A stretch of DNA of 64,000 nucleotides from Pollenia angustigena (taxonomy: Eukaryota > Arthropoda > Insecta > Diptera > Polleniidae). The notes beneath the pieces were generated by a model. It saw only the letters and a list, made by a program, of their open reading frames with translations. It searched no databases and was not told where the DNA came from. The position numbers and the translations under genes are program-made. Below are positions 11,401-26,400 of this stretch, one piece after another. The DNA is taken from assembly GCA_930367215.1 (NCBI GenBank), contig OV884059.1:230143803-230207802 (forward strand). Direction: 5' to 3'. Positions within the stretch are counted from its first letter, which is position 1. Every line of letters starts with the position of its first letter.

Positions 11401-14400
11401 CGCTGCACATAAAGAAAATAATCAGGTACTATCTAACCTATTCACTACACAAACACTGATACTTTATTCCTTTTTTTATATTTTCAGGAAGCGGTTGTTA
11501 TGCCCCCCGATTGCCCTCCCTGCCATGTCACAAGAAGATCCACCACACATTCATTAGTGACCCATTAAACCACCCGACTTCTCTCAACTTACCTTACCTT
11601 CATGCCATCAACCCTTTAAATTTAAACCAAACTATTAATATTGAACTTCTATTTAAGATTCACAAATTACATATTTTATTAAAAAAAACAAATTTAATTT
11701 CCGTAATATAATTTTCTATATACCCTATACTAATATATTCAGTTTCACAAAAAAAAAAAAACAAAATTTAAATAAAATAAAAACTATTACAAAATTTTTA
11801 ATACTTATATTTAAATGTCGCAAGTACAGCAAAAGATTTCCTTTTATTCCTATGTATGCAAGTATCTAAACAATCACAATTTTCTCTTCACCTACAAATA
11901 AAATTCCTTTAAAATTAAAAACCTTTTCTTCTTCTGACAACTTTCTAATCAATTATATATAACTAACCTGAAGGAGCTCCCAAAGGCTAGAACTTCGTCC
12001 TTAACAACTCTCAGGACCAATAACCAAAAATACAAAAAAAAACTAAACAAAAAGATTTAACTTTTCAATTGAACAATTTTTTTATAATTTAATTATAAAT
12101 AAAAGAACATTTTAAGCAGGATATTTAAGAGAACTGGCTCCAGAGAGAACCAACCCTCCACGTCAGAAAAATTAAGGACGGTGTTCTGGCGGCAGTCATC
12201 GATCGCACGGACCCTGATAGAAGGAACAGTGTAAAGAGATGACAGGTGCTATAGGACAAACTTCTCGACGAGATCTTCAGTGTAAGAGGAAGGCCGGACG
12301 AAGTAGTGTTAAGTTGCGACAATCAATGAATCTTTGAGTCTTTAAAGGCCGTCATTTACAGGTGTGGCAGCGCTTGTCCTGAAGCCATATTGGACGTTAT
12401 ATTTGCGTCTGAGTTGCCACTGAGGCCGGTAGTCACCACCCCTTTAACCGGTGGAGGTCATACTGTACTATCTAATCAGAACGGGGGGCTCGATTAGAGC
12501 CAGTCGAAATTGATAGCTTCACTGGGTTGTGAAGAGAACCAAGGGAGAGAATTCCGGTTCGCAGAAGACCAGGAAATCGAAATCGATGAGTGGGATTGCG
12601 ATATTTCAGTTGGAAACCTGAATCTGATAGACCCTAAGAGACTGAAAGTAGTACAGATAAAGCTGCATCACTGTGAAGCAGCCTCAACCGAACTACATAG
12701 TAACCCACCTCACTGATTACAACGTGGCCTTAATATAAGAGCTCTGGCTCAACAACAACCAGGTAGTTGGATTAAAGTTTACGGGGTATACATTGTTCGT
12801 GCCCCACACAGATGAGAAAGTACGAACTTATATAACGGACAGAAATGAAATCAAATTTATGTTTTCTCATTACACTATGGAACATTTTTGGGATTATTGT
12901 CTGGGGGGTGAGAAATTCCAAGTCACGGTGATGGTACTAGGTCAGTATAGTAAAACCCTCAAAGGGTTTGGCGTTCGTATGTGTCAGTTTTTTTTTATGA
13001 CATTTTAAATTTTTTCCTTATCTTTATGTTTTTTTGTTTAACATAACTCGAGAACCACTTGTCCGATTTTGCTAAAACAAACTCAAAAAAATTTAGAATT
13101 ACAATTTCTTTAATCCGTTCATATAACGTTTTTCTTTATTATCAACAGATTTGCCGGTAAAAATAAATTTGTGGAGAATTATAATTGATAAGTGCAAAAA
13201 AATTTTCAAGCCTGGATGTATGCAGCAGATTTTATCACAAACCTGCACTGCAATTTTTGTGACTTTTTTAAAGCGATCGGTGAAAATCGTCGGACAACGG
13301 TAGGGGATTTCCCCTTTTCTATCTTCAATCGGATCTTAATAACTTCTTTTTATGGTGTAATCATAATATGATGGAGCTGAATCTTGTGAAATGCAAAAGC
13401 ATGCGTTTTTATAGAAATAACTGTATTGCTGGTAGTTATGCTTTTGGTGGTCATCAACTGGAGTTGGTTAATTCGTTTCTTGATATTGGAGTCTTACTGG
13501 ATCCTAAATTAAACTTTGTTTCTCATATTACATTAACTATTAAGCGCTGGGTTAAAAATTCACCGATCCATACATAACGAAGCAACTTTACGTATCACTC
13601 GTTAGACCAATCTTAGAATATTGGTCAATCATTTGGGATCCATTTTACAACATTCACAATTCTCGTATTGAATCGGTCCAAAAACAATTTTTATTTTTCT
13701 GTTTACGTGATCTTCATTGGAGTTACTCGACAAACTTTCCTTCCTATGCTAGAAGACTGGCATTGTACGCTCAAAAGTTGTCGTACAATGTTAAATGTTT
13801 CTTTTATGGTTAATCTTATTAATGGTAATGTTTGTTGTGATTTTCTGTAGAGTCTGCTAAATTTAATATACATTGTCGCAATACGCGTCATTATAATCTG
13901 CTTTTTGTTAAATTTATTTAGAGAAAATTACGCTATTGCTGATCCTTTTTCGAGGTTATGTAGACAATTTAATTCTATGTCACAATTTGTTGATTTTTCT
14001 TATCGTTTTTCTTTATTCGTAAATTTTTATGTACTACATATATTCTGTAAATTTGTAGTATATTTTAAAATGCATATTGTTATTCATTAATTTTAAGTCA
14101 ATATTGTTATTAGTGAGTAAGGATAATATCCATTGATTAAATAAATAAATAAATAAATATGCCCTAAAATAAAAAATTGTGTCCTCTTTTCCCTACGGTT
14201 GAAATTTTCCGAAAAAAATCCCTAGAAAAGGGGAAATCCGCTACTGTTGGCATGTTGTTGATTATAATTCTCCACAAATTTATTTTTACCGGCAAAACTG
14301 TTGATTATAAAGAAAAACGTTATATGAACGGATTAAAGAAATTGTAATTCTAAATTTTTTTGAGTTTGTTTTAGCAAAATCGGACAAGTGGTTCTCGAGT

Positions 14401-17400
14401 TATGTTAAACAAAAAACATCAAGATAAGGAAAAAATTGAAAATGTCATAAAAAAAAAACTGACACATACGAACGCCAAACCCTTTGAGGGTTTTACTATA
14501 CTGACCTAGTACCATCACCCTGACTTGGAATTTCTCACCCCCCAGATTGGCTGTTGTACTGTGTTATATTATGTTTAAGTAAAATTTATACGTATACAAT
14601 TACCAATTTAATTTTAAATAAAAAGCTGTGCTTCTTTGTACACAAATCGTCAGCTCAGAATTGGTTTGGCGCATATGCCAAAAAGTCGGAGTGGAGAAAA
14701 ACGAAAAAGAAGATTTACATGAAGATTTATTAAAATGTACCCGATAGAATTGTTTTATATTTTTACCACTGCTTCCGGTTTATGTTTTGAAGAAAATGTA
14801 AATTTTTGCGCACTTTCATGAATAAAGTTAGAATTTAATAGTATTTTTTTGAAAATGAAAAATATTGTTTTGTGCCGCATACGCCACTTTTCTAAAAAAA
14901 AATTAAAAAAGTGGCTTTTTGTGCTGCATACGTACACTTATTGCTGTGTATTGAGTAACTTGTTGTTGAGATGAATTTTTTTTTATAGTTTTTTTATTTG
15001 ATTTTACTTTACAAAAACAGAAAATACAGTTCTACTGTAATGAAAAGTTACATAAAAAGCCACAAACTAAACAACTTAAATAATGCAAAAAAATTAATAT
15101 TGAGTAAATTTTTATAATAAGCTTTATCAACACGTGGAAGAAATATAAGCAAGTCTTTTATGTCTCTATTTTTATCGCTGGAAAAAACATTCGTCAACAA
15201 ATTCTCACGAGTTTTTAAGCAATTTTTTGATGCAGATTTTTCCTCTCTGGTAGAAGTTTTATAATATATACATAAATCATTATTTTAACTGTATAGAAGT
15301 ACTTTAATTTTAGCAAAAGGGACTTTTCGATAGTCCATTTTATTTGCTTCCAACGAGTATGTGCGAAAATTTTCCGGAAGCATTTCCATAACTTGAAGTT
15401 TTGTTTTATTATTTGGCATTGTTTTAAGCAAATTTAGTAAATGAAGAGGACTATGAATTTCAATATTCTTTAAGTACCGGTCAATAACACCATGGACACA
15501 GTCCACTTCTTGAATTAAAGAATGTTCTGGTTCTGAAGACTTTTGTATTACGGCATCAATATTATTTTGTTTAAAGAACATTTTGATTGCGGTTGCGTTA
15601 ATTTGATTTTTATTTTGAGGTACGCAAGAATCCCTCCATAATGTTAAAGTTTTAATAAGTGGACAATCTTTTATTAATTCATTTAAAATTTTAATTTAAG
15701 CACTAGCAATATTGTTACCACTCCGACCACTATGAGCTTCCGTCAACAAGGCACAATAAGTAAAAGTTGGTATATTTGGCATAATGATGGTTGCTGTAAG
15801 ATTGTACATACTCAATTTTCGTTTGTAGTAAAATGTTGAAGCATTTCCCTTAGGTAGGCTAAAAACACTTTGCATATCATAGCAAACCGTACACTTGGTT
15901 GGGTCCATTATTTTATAAAACTATTTTTCACAAATTAATTTTCTTGTTGTCATTTTATTTTGCTTTTGCTTTAACTATATTTTTTCTTACGGAAATGCAG
16001 CAAAGCAATAGTAAAATTTATTTTGTACGTTTTTGTATGAATAATTTGCTGCAATCGCCAAACAATGGCTTGTAGAGCAAAACAGTACTTAAAAAATTTT
16101 TAAACAGTTGATATGCAGCAAAATTAATGCTTTATATCTCAGAAACCATAAAAATTTTCGCGAAACAAGTTTTTGATTTAGAAAGAGGGTATTAAAAAAT
16201 ATATTCCTCATGCCTAACTCATTTTTTTTTAAACGGTCGGTAGGTCAAACCAGTAATGAGCTGACGAAATGACAATTTTTTTATAATGTGAAATCTTCTT
16301 TTTATCATCCCTATGATATGTTGGCGATATCTTCCTATTTTTTTAAAAGTGGTTATCTGGCGATATTGCTAGTTAATCGTCTAGAAGTATCGCTTTCGTA
16401 TTGCTAAGAAGTATTGCCATCGAGACACGTTTCTTCCCGAAGAAATATCTTCCGCAATACGAAATCGGTTATTGCCGCAATAATATTTTTCATCCAGGCA
16501 ATACGTTTGGCAATACATAAGGTGTATTTCTGTGTTTGCTGGGTTATATTAAATATACATACATACATATGTACATTAGGGGTGGATAAGTATTATATGG
16601 AAATCCTTAGCAGCAAGATTTCGTTCGATACGCTAGAACCCCCAATTTTGTGAAGTTTTTAAAAAAACGCATGAGCCAAAAAATTTGGGGGTAAATGGCT
16701 CCTCATCGGGGTCAAAGTTAGGGGAAACGATACAAAAGCCAAAAAAGGTTCACAACTGTCCCTTAGTCGCTCCTAGAGGGGTAAAATGTAAGACTGACTC
16801 CCACTAATATTTCCCCCCCTACATTTTTTATTTACAAACTAACCCCCTATTTGTGCTCCTTTAGGGGGCTCCTATACTAAATATTGTTTTTTATAAACAT
16901 TTTTTACAAACTTCACAAAATTGGGGGTTCTAGCGTATCGAAATAAATACATGTATAAAATTATCTGTTATCTATAAACATATGTATACATATAAAATTG
17001 TAATGTTACAGACTGACTCACTGACTTACTTACTCACTGACTGATTCATCATCACACAGCCTACACGCCTGAAGCTAAAAACTTGAAATTTGGACCAGAG
17101 ATTGGTCACCCTACAAATCGATCCACTAAGACGGGATTTTTGGAAATTCAAATTTTTAGGTGGTAAAAAAGGGTAAAAACGGCAAAATACGGTAACCTTA
17201 TATCTCCAAAACTAAAAGAGATACAAAAAAAATGTAACACTTATCGTTGTTCTTTAGAAAAATAAGCGGACAGGTGTCTGGTACTTTTTTGAAATTCGGC
17301 CCTTTTATGGAGTAAACGGGTAAAACCTGAATTTTGGTACTTTTTTGACACCCCATCTATCTTTTGAACCAATAAACATAGAATCAAAGTTTATACCACA

Positions 17401-20400
17401 TTCTAAACTTATCAAAAAACACGAATACGAATTTGGATCTTTTTCGAAATTCGAACATTTAAGGGGTAAAAACCGTAACTATTTTTGGTACTTTTTTTAT
17501 AAAACATTTTTCTCCATTCTTTGGCATATTCGTACTTAATTATGGGCTCCCACTACAATACTGAAATTTTTGATACTTTAATGGGGGGAAAAATAGTACC
17601 AAAAAAGGAAATACGGGAAATTTGATATTTTTGTTTAGCTTTTTGGTTCTACAACTGGTATTTTTTTAATTATCGTTAATATTGGACTTATAAACATAAA
17701 ATTAAACATGCAATGTCCTGAGTGGATGAGAATCTATAAGATATAAATTTTTGGTACTTTTTTATTCATTAACTGGTACTTTTTGAAGTTCCTGATTGAA
17801 TGAGAAACTGTAAGAGGAATCTTTTTGGTGCTTTTGCGTTCTTTAACTGGTACTTTTTTAAATTTTCGTTAATATTGGTCTTATGAACATAAAATTTAAC
17901 CTTCAAGGTCCTGAGTGAATAAGAATCTATAAAAGCGCTTTTTGGAACTTCTTTGTGTTTTAACTTGTACTTTTTGAATTTCCGTTATTATTAGAACTAG
18001 AAACATAAAATTCAATATGCAATGTAATTAGTGGCTAGGAATCTATAAGAGGGACGTTTTTGTACTTTTTTGTTCTTTAGCTGGTACTTTTTTAATTTCC
18101 GTTATTATTGAACCTATAAACTTAAAATTAAACATGTAAGGTCCTGAGTGAATAGGAATCTGTAAGAGGGCTTTATGGTACTTTTTTGTTCATTAACTTG
18201 TACTTTTTAAATTTCCGTTGGTATTGGACCTAGAAACATGAAATTAAACATGCAAGGTCTTGAGTGAATGACAATCTGTTAGAAGGATATTTTTGGTACT
18301 TTTTCATCTTTTAAATGGTACTTTTTTAAATTTTCGCTTATATTGGTCTTATGAACATAAAATTAAACCTACAAAGTCCTGAGTGAATGAGAATCTCTAA
18401 AAGCGCTTATTGCAACTTTTTAGTTCTTAAATTGGTACTTTTTGAATATCCGTTATTATTGGACTTAGAAACATAAAATTCAAGATGCAATGGCCTGAGT
18501 GGATAAGAATCTGTAAGAGGGCTTTTTGGTACTTTTTTGTTCATTAACTGGTACTTTTTTTATTTTCATTAGTATTGAAACTAGAAACATGAAATTAAAC
18601 ATGCAAGGTCTTGAGTGAATGATAATCTGTTAGAAGGATCTTTTTGGTACTTTTTCGATTTTAACTGGTACTTTTTTTTAAATTTTCGCTAATACTGCTC
18701 TTACGAACATAAAATTTAACCTGCAAGGTCCTGAATGAATGAGAATCCCTAGAGAGCTTATTGGTACTTTTTGGTTTTTAGACTGGTACCTTTTGAATAT
18801 CCGTTATTATTTAACTTAGAAACATAAAATTTAAGATGCAATGCCCTGAGTGGATAAGAATCTATAAGAGGGAAGTTTGTGGTACTTTTTGTTCTTTAAT
18901 TGGTACTTTTTGAAATTTGAAATAAAATTAAACATGAAATGTCCTGAGTGAATGAAAATCTGTTAGAGCGCTTTAAGTACATTTTTGTTCTTTGGCAGGT
19001 ACTTTTTGAATTTCCTTTATTTCCGCATTTATTGGGTCTAGAACAGAGTCCGCCAAACACATACATTTACATTTCTTGTTTCTCTTGGTTGTTTATTTTT
19101 TAGCGTAATTGTTTTTGTTTGTTCAGTGTTTTCGAGTAAAAATACAAATTATTTTCTCATGCTCTCTTTATTTGTGTGAGAGCATTCGCACATGTGCGGT
19201 GTTGTGCAGATCTCTGGTCTAAAAACATAAAATAAATATGCAAGGTCCTGAGTATAAGAAAATCTGTAAGAGGTATTTTTTGGAACTTTTTTCGTTCTAT
19301 AACTGGTACTTTTTTTAACTTAATATTTATTTTTGTGCAATAAATAAAAAAAAGTAAATAATTGTCTGGTACTTTTACGAAGTTTGGCCGTTTTAATAAA
19401 AATTATACAACATTTGTAACTTATCTACAAACTTCAAATGCATATTTGGTACTTTTTCAAAAGATTTTTTCGCCCTCTATTTATCTTTCATCGCAGAGCC
19501 TAAACGTCTGAACCTAAAAGGTTGACATTTGGACCAGGCGCTGGCCAAACGATCATGCTAAGCTCATACCTCCTAAACCAGTGTTTAAAAATTCAGTACT
19601 TTGGTACTTTTTTCAGTACTTTTTCATATTAAAAATACCGCAGTACCCCCGCGTTGTTTTTAGTACTTTTTTTATCCTTTGAGCTTTTTTAAGGTGATGT
19701 GATCATTTCGAAAGAAGGCTTGGGTTATCATGTGTTTGCTGCAAAATTTATGTTGTTGTATTTTAAAAATAATAAGCGACGTAAATATTGAAATGCAAAG
19801 TGTGGACGGCAGGATTCATATTTTGCTTTCCAGAACGGGATATTTGTTCTTATAACAAAATTTGGTTTTGAACATAAAACCTTAAAAGTCATAATCAGCG
19901 TCAACCCAGAAAATATTGTTTCCGGAAAAACCAATAGCATAATACTGTTGTTATTAATGTTATTTACAAACGATAAAGAAAACTATGATAATATCAATTC
20001 TCAATTCCGTGTTCTAGCGGATCTTTCAGAAATAAAGCATTTCAGAACTGAATCACCCCTATCGTGAATAAAAATTCCTTGGGAGTTTTTCCCTTTTTCC
20101 ATTTTTCCTATGTTAATTCAATTGTAAAAAAGGGAAAAGGGAAAAAACTCCCAAGGAATTTTTATTCACGATAGGGGTGAATATATTTAAATTTCTTGAA
20201 AAAAATAAAGCCAATATTTAGAACGAAACTAATGTTTGCTGACCTTTCATATATTGCTTTTGGTATTTTTTCGATACCACATTTCTGAGCATCAATTGAA
20301 CGCACATTTTCGAATGCAAAAGATGTAAAAAGCAAAGGAAGAAATCGTACACATATAGAAACTGTTTCAAGTTTGATAAAAACTAAAGATCTATTAAAAT

Positions 20401-23400
20401 CAACTGGTAGTTGCTGTTGTAGTTATAATATTTCTTATGATTTCTTTAAGTAAATTTGCTTTATCTTAAAACACTGAATTAAAATCTTTTTTTTAAACAT
20501 TATTGTTTTAAACTTTTTGTAGAACTAAGTTCTAAGTTTGTAAAAGTCTGAATTATGTAACTTTGCAAAAGTTAAAATATAAACATAAAAACCAGTATTA
20601 ATTTATATTGACAAAAATAAAATTTTTAATTTATTTTCTTATTCATAAATATATTAACTATTTCAAATATTTTTTTTAATTAGTATTGTGGTTATTCTGT
20701 TGAACTATTTAAGGCCTTTAATCCAAATTTTCAATATTCCCAATTAGGCTTAAGTTCATGAAATTTAATTTTCATTAAATTATTCTTATGAAGAAAGGAA
20801 TTTCACAACATGTAAATTAATTAAAATTGTTATTGATAATCCTTCATTCTTGACGTGGCTCGGGCTCGAACCCTGGCCGGCAGGTTACCATGACATGTTT
20901 CGATCGCAACCACTCGATCTCCTCAGATGGATTTGCCGTCTTACACTCGCAGCCATCGACGACTGCTGACGTCAATAGTCAAACATCAATCCTTAAACCA
21001 AATTGTATTTTAACATTTGGTAGATCGAAATTTGCTTTCCTGAATGATTATCCATTTTAATTGATTTTACATGTTTTTTCCTTACTTCTGTTTTTTCCTA
21101 CCTTTGTCAAGAATTTTTCTTGAAGTCCAAGTACATTTTTTGTTTTTCCATTTTGTCCTTCTCCTTTCTGTTGACCTTTTTCAGCACAACTTGAAGGACA
21201 AATGTACACATTGAGCTCGTGCCCTAGCTTTAACAATAATTAGTATTGTGGTTATTCTGTTGAACTATTTAAGGCCTTTAATCCAAATTTTCAATATTCC
21301 CAATTAGGCTTAAGTTCATGAAATTTAATTTTCATTAAATTATTCTTATGAAGAAAGGAATTTCACAACATGTAAATTAATTAAAATTGTTATTGATAAT
21401 CCTTCATTCTTGACGTGGCTCGGGCTCGAACCCTGGCCGGCAGGTTACCATGACATGTTTCGATCGCAACCACTCGATCTCCTCAGATGGATTTGCCGTC
21501 TTACACTCGCAGCCATCGACGACTGCTGACGTCAATAGTCAAACATCAATCCTTAAACCAAATTGTATTTTAACATTTGGTAGATCGAAATTTGCTTTCC
21601 TGAATGATTATCCATTTTAATTGATTTTACATGTTTTTTCCTTACTTCTGTTTTTTCGTACCTTTGTGTAAGACGGCAAATCCATCTGAGGAGATCGAGT
21701 GGTTGCGATCGAAACATGTCATGGTAACCTGCCGGCCAGGGTTCGAGCCCGAGCCACGTCAAGAATGAAGGATTATCAATAACAATTTTAATTAATTTAC
21801 ATGTTGTGAAATTCCTTTCTTCATAAGAATAATTTAATGAAAATTAAATTTCATGAACTTAAGCCTAATTGGGAATATTGAAAATTTTTTTTAATACTGA
21901 AAAAACGTACCTTAAACGGCTCCTACACTTTCAATATATGTAACTGTTCAATTATATCGCCAATGGGTTTGAAATATTCGAAGGTGACACAATATATTGG
22001 TAAGAATCGAAATCAGAAAAGCTATATATTGCAACACTGCACTATGTTGTTTTGCTTTAAATGTTGAGTTTTTTTTAGATCAGAGTTGCGCCATATTTTA
22101 ATTGAAACCATTGTGCAACTTATTGAATAATATGGGGCCATATAGAAATAATATGGCGAATAACATATACAATAATATTGTAAATGTATGTACCTTAAAT
22201 ATAAATACTGTTCGCCATTAAATACTTAGATAATTGAATTCCAATAAAATATTTTTGTTCCATTTATTTTCATAAATTATTGTTTTTTTTTTGGTGGGAA
22301 AAATACTCTTTTAGTTGAAGTTCAGTACCATTCCAAAATTTCAATTTTGCAACACTGTCCTAAACTAAAAGAGATGAAAAACATTAACACTTATTGTTGT
22401 TCATTAGAAAAATTCGCTAACCTCATATCTCCTTAACTAAAAGAGATACACAAATTGAATACTTATTATTGTTCATTAAAAAAATAAACGGACAGGTTTC
22501 TGGTACTTTTGTGAGGTACGGCCTTTTTGGAGTGTAAAAGGGTAAATAAAAATTATATCACATTCTAGCTTATCTAAAACATACAAAACAGATTAGGACC
22601 TGTTTTGAAATTCAAACGTTTAAGGTGTGAAAATCGTTCCTAATTATGTTACTTTTTTACAACATTTTTCTAAATCTACCTATCTATATACCGGAGGCTG
22701 GCCTCTCGCCAACTCGATCCCGCTTACCTCAAAAATCGAAAACTTAAAGAGACACCAAAAATTTAACACTTAATGTTGTTCATTAAAAAAATAAGAGGAC
22801 AGGTGTCTGGTACTTTTTCGAAATTTGGTCCTTTTGGGGAGTAAACGCGTAAAACCTGTACATATTTTGGAGCCTTTTTGTCACGCCACCACCGTATGTA
22901 CATTAGAGACACAACTTTTCTGGACATCATTGCCCCAAGGGACTACATCTTATGGGCAATATGTGATAATAAAACACATTTTTCAGTTCAATTTAAGCCA
23001 AACATTTTTTTTGCTCAATTTTCGAAGTCCCTCACGTCCACAAAAGTTTTTTTCATCCTATGACAAAAACGTACTAAGCTGTAGGCTCCAACTACAACAT
23101 TGAAATTTTTAATACATAAATGGGAAGAAAAAAGTATCAAAAAGGATAATACGGGAAATTAACTTTCTTTCATTTGCTTTTGTGTTCCACGAGTCGTACT
23201 TTTTGAATTTTCTATATTGAACTAAAAGCACAAAATTATAGGTGCAAAGTCCTGTTTCAATATCAACCTATGAGATGAAAAATGTTGGAACTATTTTGCT
23301 TAAACCTGTTTACATATACTTTGGAATATAAATATGCTCATGAAAGAAAAGGCCTGTTAACAAAGTACCAGGTTAAATGCTAGAATTTAAACAAATTTAA

Positions 23401-26400
23401 ACCTAGAAAAAGAAGCTTTGGCATACAAATATGTCCACGAAGGAAAAGAAGACGCTAACGAAGTAGCGGATTAAATGCTAGTTTGAAATAAAATTTTATT
23501 CAACATTTTTAATTTTTCGAATTTATTCTATGAGCTAAATTTCAGTTATGTATTTTATAAAGCTTTTTTGTAATAGTTCTATTCCTTCAATTTTTCAGAA
23601 ATGACTTTATACACTACCAGAAAATGAAAATGTTGAATTTATATATGTATATAAAAATGAAAAATGTTTGTATGTTTGTTTGTTTGTTTGTTTGTTGGCT
23701 TATAGACTCCTAAACTAATGAACCGATTTTCCTGAAATTTTTACAGTAGCATCACGTGAGCCCTAAAAATAAAATAGGCTACTTTTTTTCGATAGGGGCA
23801 GGGGAACTGGTACCCCCCATTGGATGCCAAAATTAAATATCGCATATCTTAAGAGCCGCTTCACGCATTTTGTTGAGCTTTTGGTAGTAGCATCTTCTAA
23901 GCCCCCCATAGGATGCCAATGTTTAAATATCGCATATCTTAAGAGGTGTTATAGTGAGAATAGTCAAACTTTGTAGAAGTCACTCTTATGGTATACTACA
24001 CTATTGAAAATAAAAATAACGCGGGTAGGCGCAAGGGGTGGAAATACCTCTCATAGGATGCATATATTAAATATCGCTCAACTGAGGATCTATTAAAGGG
24101 AGAGTCTTCAAACGTGGTTAAAGCTACTATTATGGCAAACTTTAAATTTCAATATAGTAATGGGCTGGGTAGACAGAGGAGCAGTTCCCCTCATAGATAG
24201 AAATATTAATAAGAGCCGCTGCACGCATTTTGTTGAACTTTTGGTAGTAAGATCCTCTGAGCCCCAAAATTTAAATAAAATAGCAGCGGGGGAAGTGTTA
24301 CCCCCTATAGGACGCCAATGTTTAATATTGCATATGGGCAAATCCCAGAAACAGTCTACCAGCCAAAAATTTTTCAAATTAATTTTTTTTAATGAAATAT
24401 AAGACTAGATGTATAATTTCATTTTTATATTAAAAACAATGTATTTCAATGATCATAAATGCAATAATTTTTACCAAATCCTACCCCACTGCTGATTTCT
24501 TAATGTTATACGTGAATTTAGCATTATTTTAGGTGATTTTTGTGCTTAAAATAGCACTTAAAGCAGACTTACCAAAATATAAATTCGTAAAAAAAAAAGT
24601 TGATATTCATTAGTTAAGAAATTAGTTTAAGATATGCAATTCATAAAAATATAATTTGTTTTGTTAAAATAAATAAAATTTAATAATAAAATGCTACTCG
24701 AAAAACTGTAGCGTGCGTTACGTAGCGTGCGTCACAAAGGGTTCACGGCTTTTGTCAAAAAATCACAACATTTTTTGGCTGCGAATAAGTGCGTTTAGAA
24801 TTCTCTTATAGTCATCTTTCTTTTAGAAATTAGATTTTGTATACCTTATCATGCCAAAATCGCTAAAAATTAGGAAAACGCACTTCAACCTTTAAAGTTA
24901 CTTCCACTTTTTGTAGCGTGCGTCACAAAACTTTGTGATCAATTATTTCGCAACAAATACCTGCTAAGAAATTATGATATATGCCATTCGTAAGTAAATA
25001 TTAATGTCACTAAATACTATTTATAAGTTGAAGCTTTCTCTTTTGAAAGACCAAAAAATGTTTATATTTCAATCAGAAAACGCAAGCGAATGTAGCGTTC
25101 GTCACGCAGGATTTGCCCATATCTTAAGAACTGTTATAGTGAGAATGTTCAAAATTTGCAGAAGTCACTCTTATGGTATACTTCACTTTTGAAAATAGAA
25201 ATAAAGCGGGAAGGCGCAGGAGGGGAAATACCTCCCATAGGATCCATATATTAAATATCGCTCAACTGAAGAACTATTAAAAGAAATAGTCTTCAAACGT
25301 GGTTAAAGCTACTTTTATGGTAAACTATACATTTCAATATAGAAATGGGCGGGAAAGCCAGAGGACGAGCAGTACCCATCATAGATAGAAATATTAATAA
25401 GAGCCGCTGCCGCTGGATCTTCTGAGCCCCAAAATTTAAATAAAATAGCAGCGGGGGAAGTGTTACCCCCCATAGGACGCCAATGTTTAATATAGGATAT
25501 CTTAAAACTGTTATAGTGAGAATGTTCAAACTTTGTAGAAGTCACTCTTATGTTATACTACACTTTTGAAAATAAAAATAAAGCGGGTAGGCGCAGGGGG
25601 GATGTACAGGATGCATATATTAAATCTCTCAACCGATAAAGTGATTAAAGCAGTGTAGCGAAGCGCACCGAATTAAGCTAGTAAAATATAAAGTAACCTT
25701 CGGAAGGAAATAATTCCCAATTTCTATTACTTAACATTTTTGTAATATATCAATTAATTTATTAATGAAAAGATTTTTTTAATTTTCTTTTAAATCAAAC
25801 ACTTTACTTAAGCTGCACTTTTGTGCAGGTAACCACAATTGTGTACCTTCACATTAAGACAGTTAAATGCATTTAAGATAATAGCATTTTTGATTTACCT
25901 GCACAAAAAATCGTGCAAAGGAGATTGTGCAGCTAAGCCAAAATAAATGTAGATACAAAATTACAACCTTAGTTTTTAAATACTGTTTTTACAAAAATTC
26001 TACACTGGTACAACACCCTAAATACAAATATATGAATTTAGTTTCGTAATGTCGTATTTACAATAGAACTATACCGCTACAATGCTGTATATGTACACAA
26101 AAATATAGTCTTATATAAAAACACTATTTTAGTTAAGAAAAAATTAACAAATTTAATGCTAAAATTTGGCTTGTTTATTTAACGAATTTATGAAGTTACA
26201 AATCGTCACCTTAAAGACGAAATAAGCTATGTATCTGCAGTTTTCAAAAGTTTACAGGAAAGGGAAAAAACGTTATAAAATTGGAACTATTTAAAATATT
26301 GAAACAAAAATTACATATAAAATGAAACCAGAAATATATATCGGTTGAGAAAATTTTCTTTTTCTTAACACAGCTTATGTTATGTCACACAGGTTATTTT

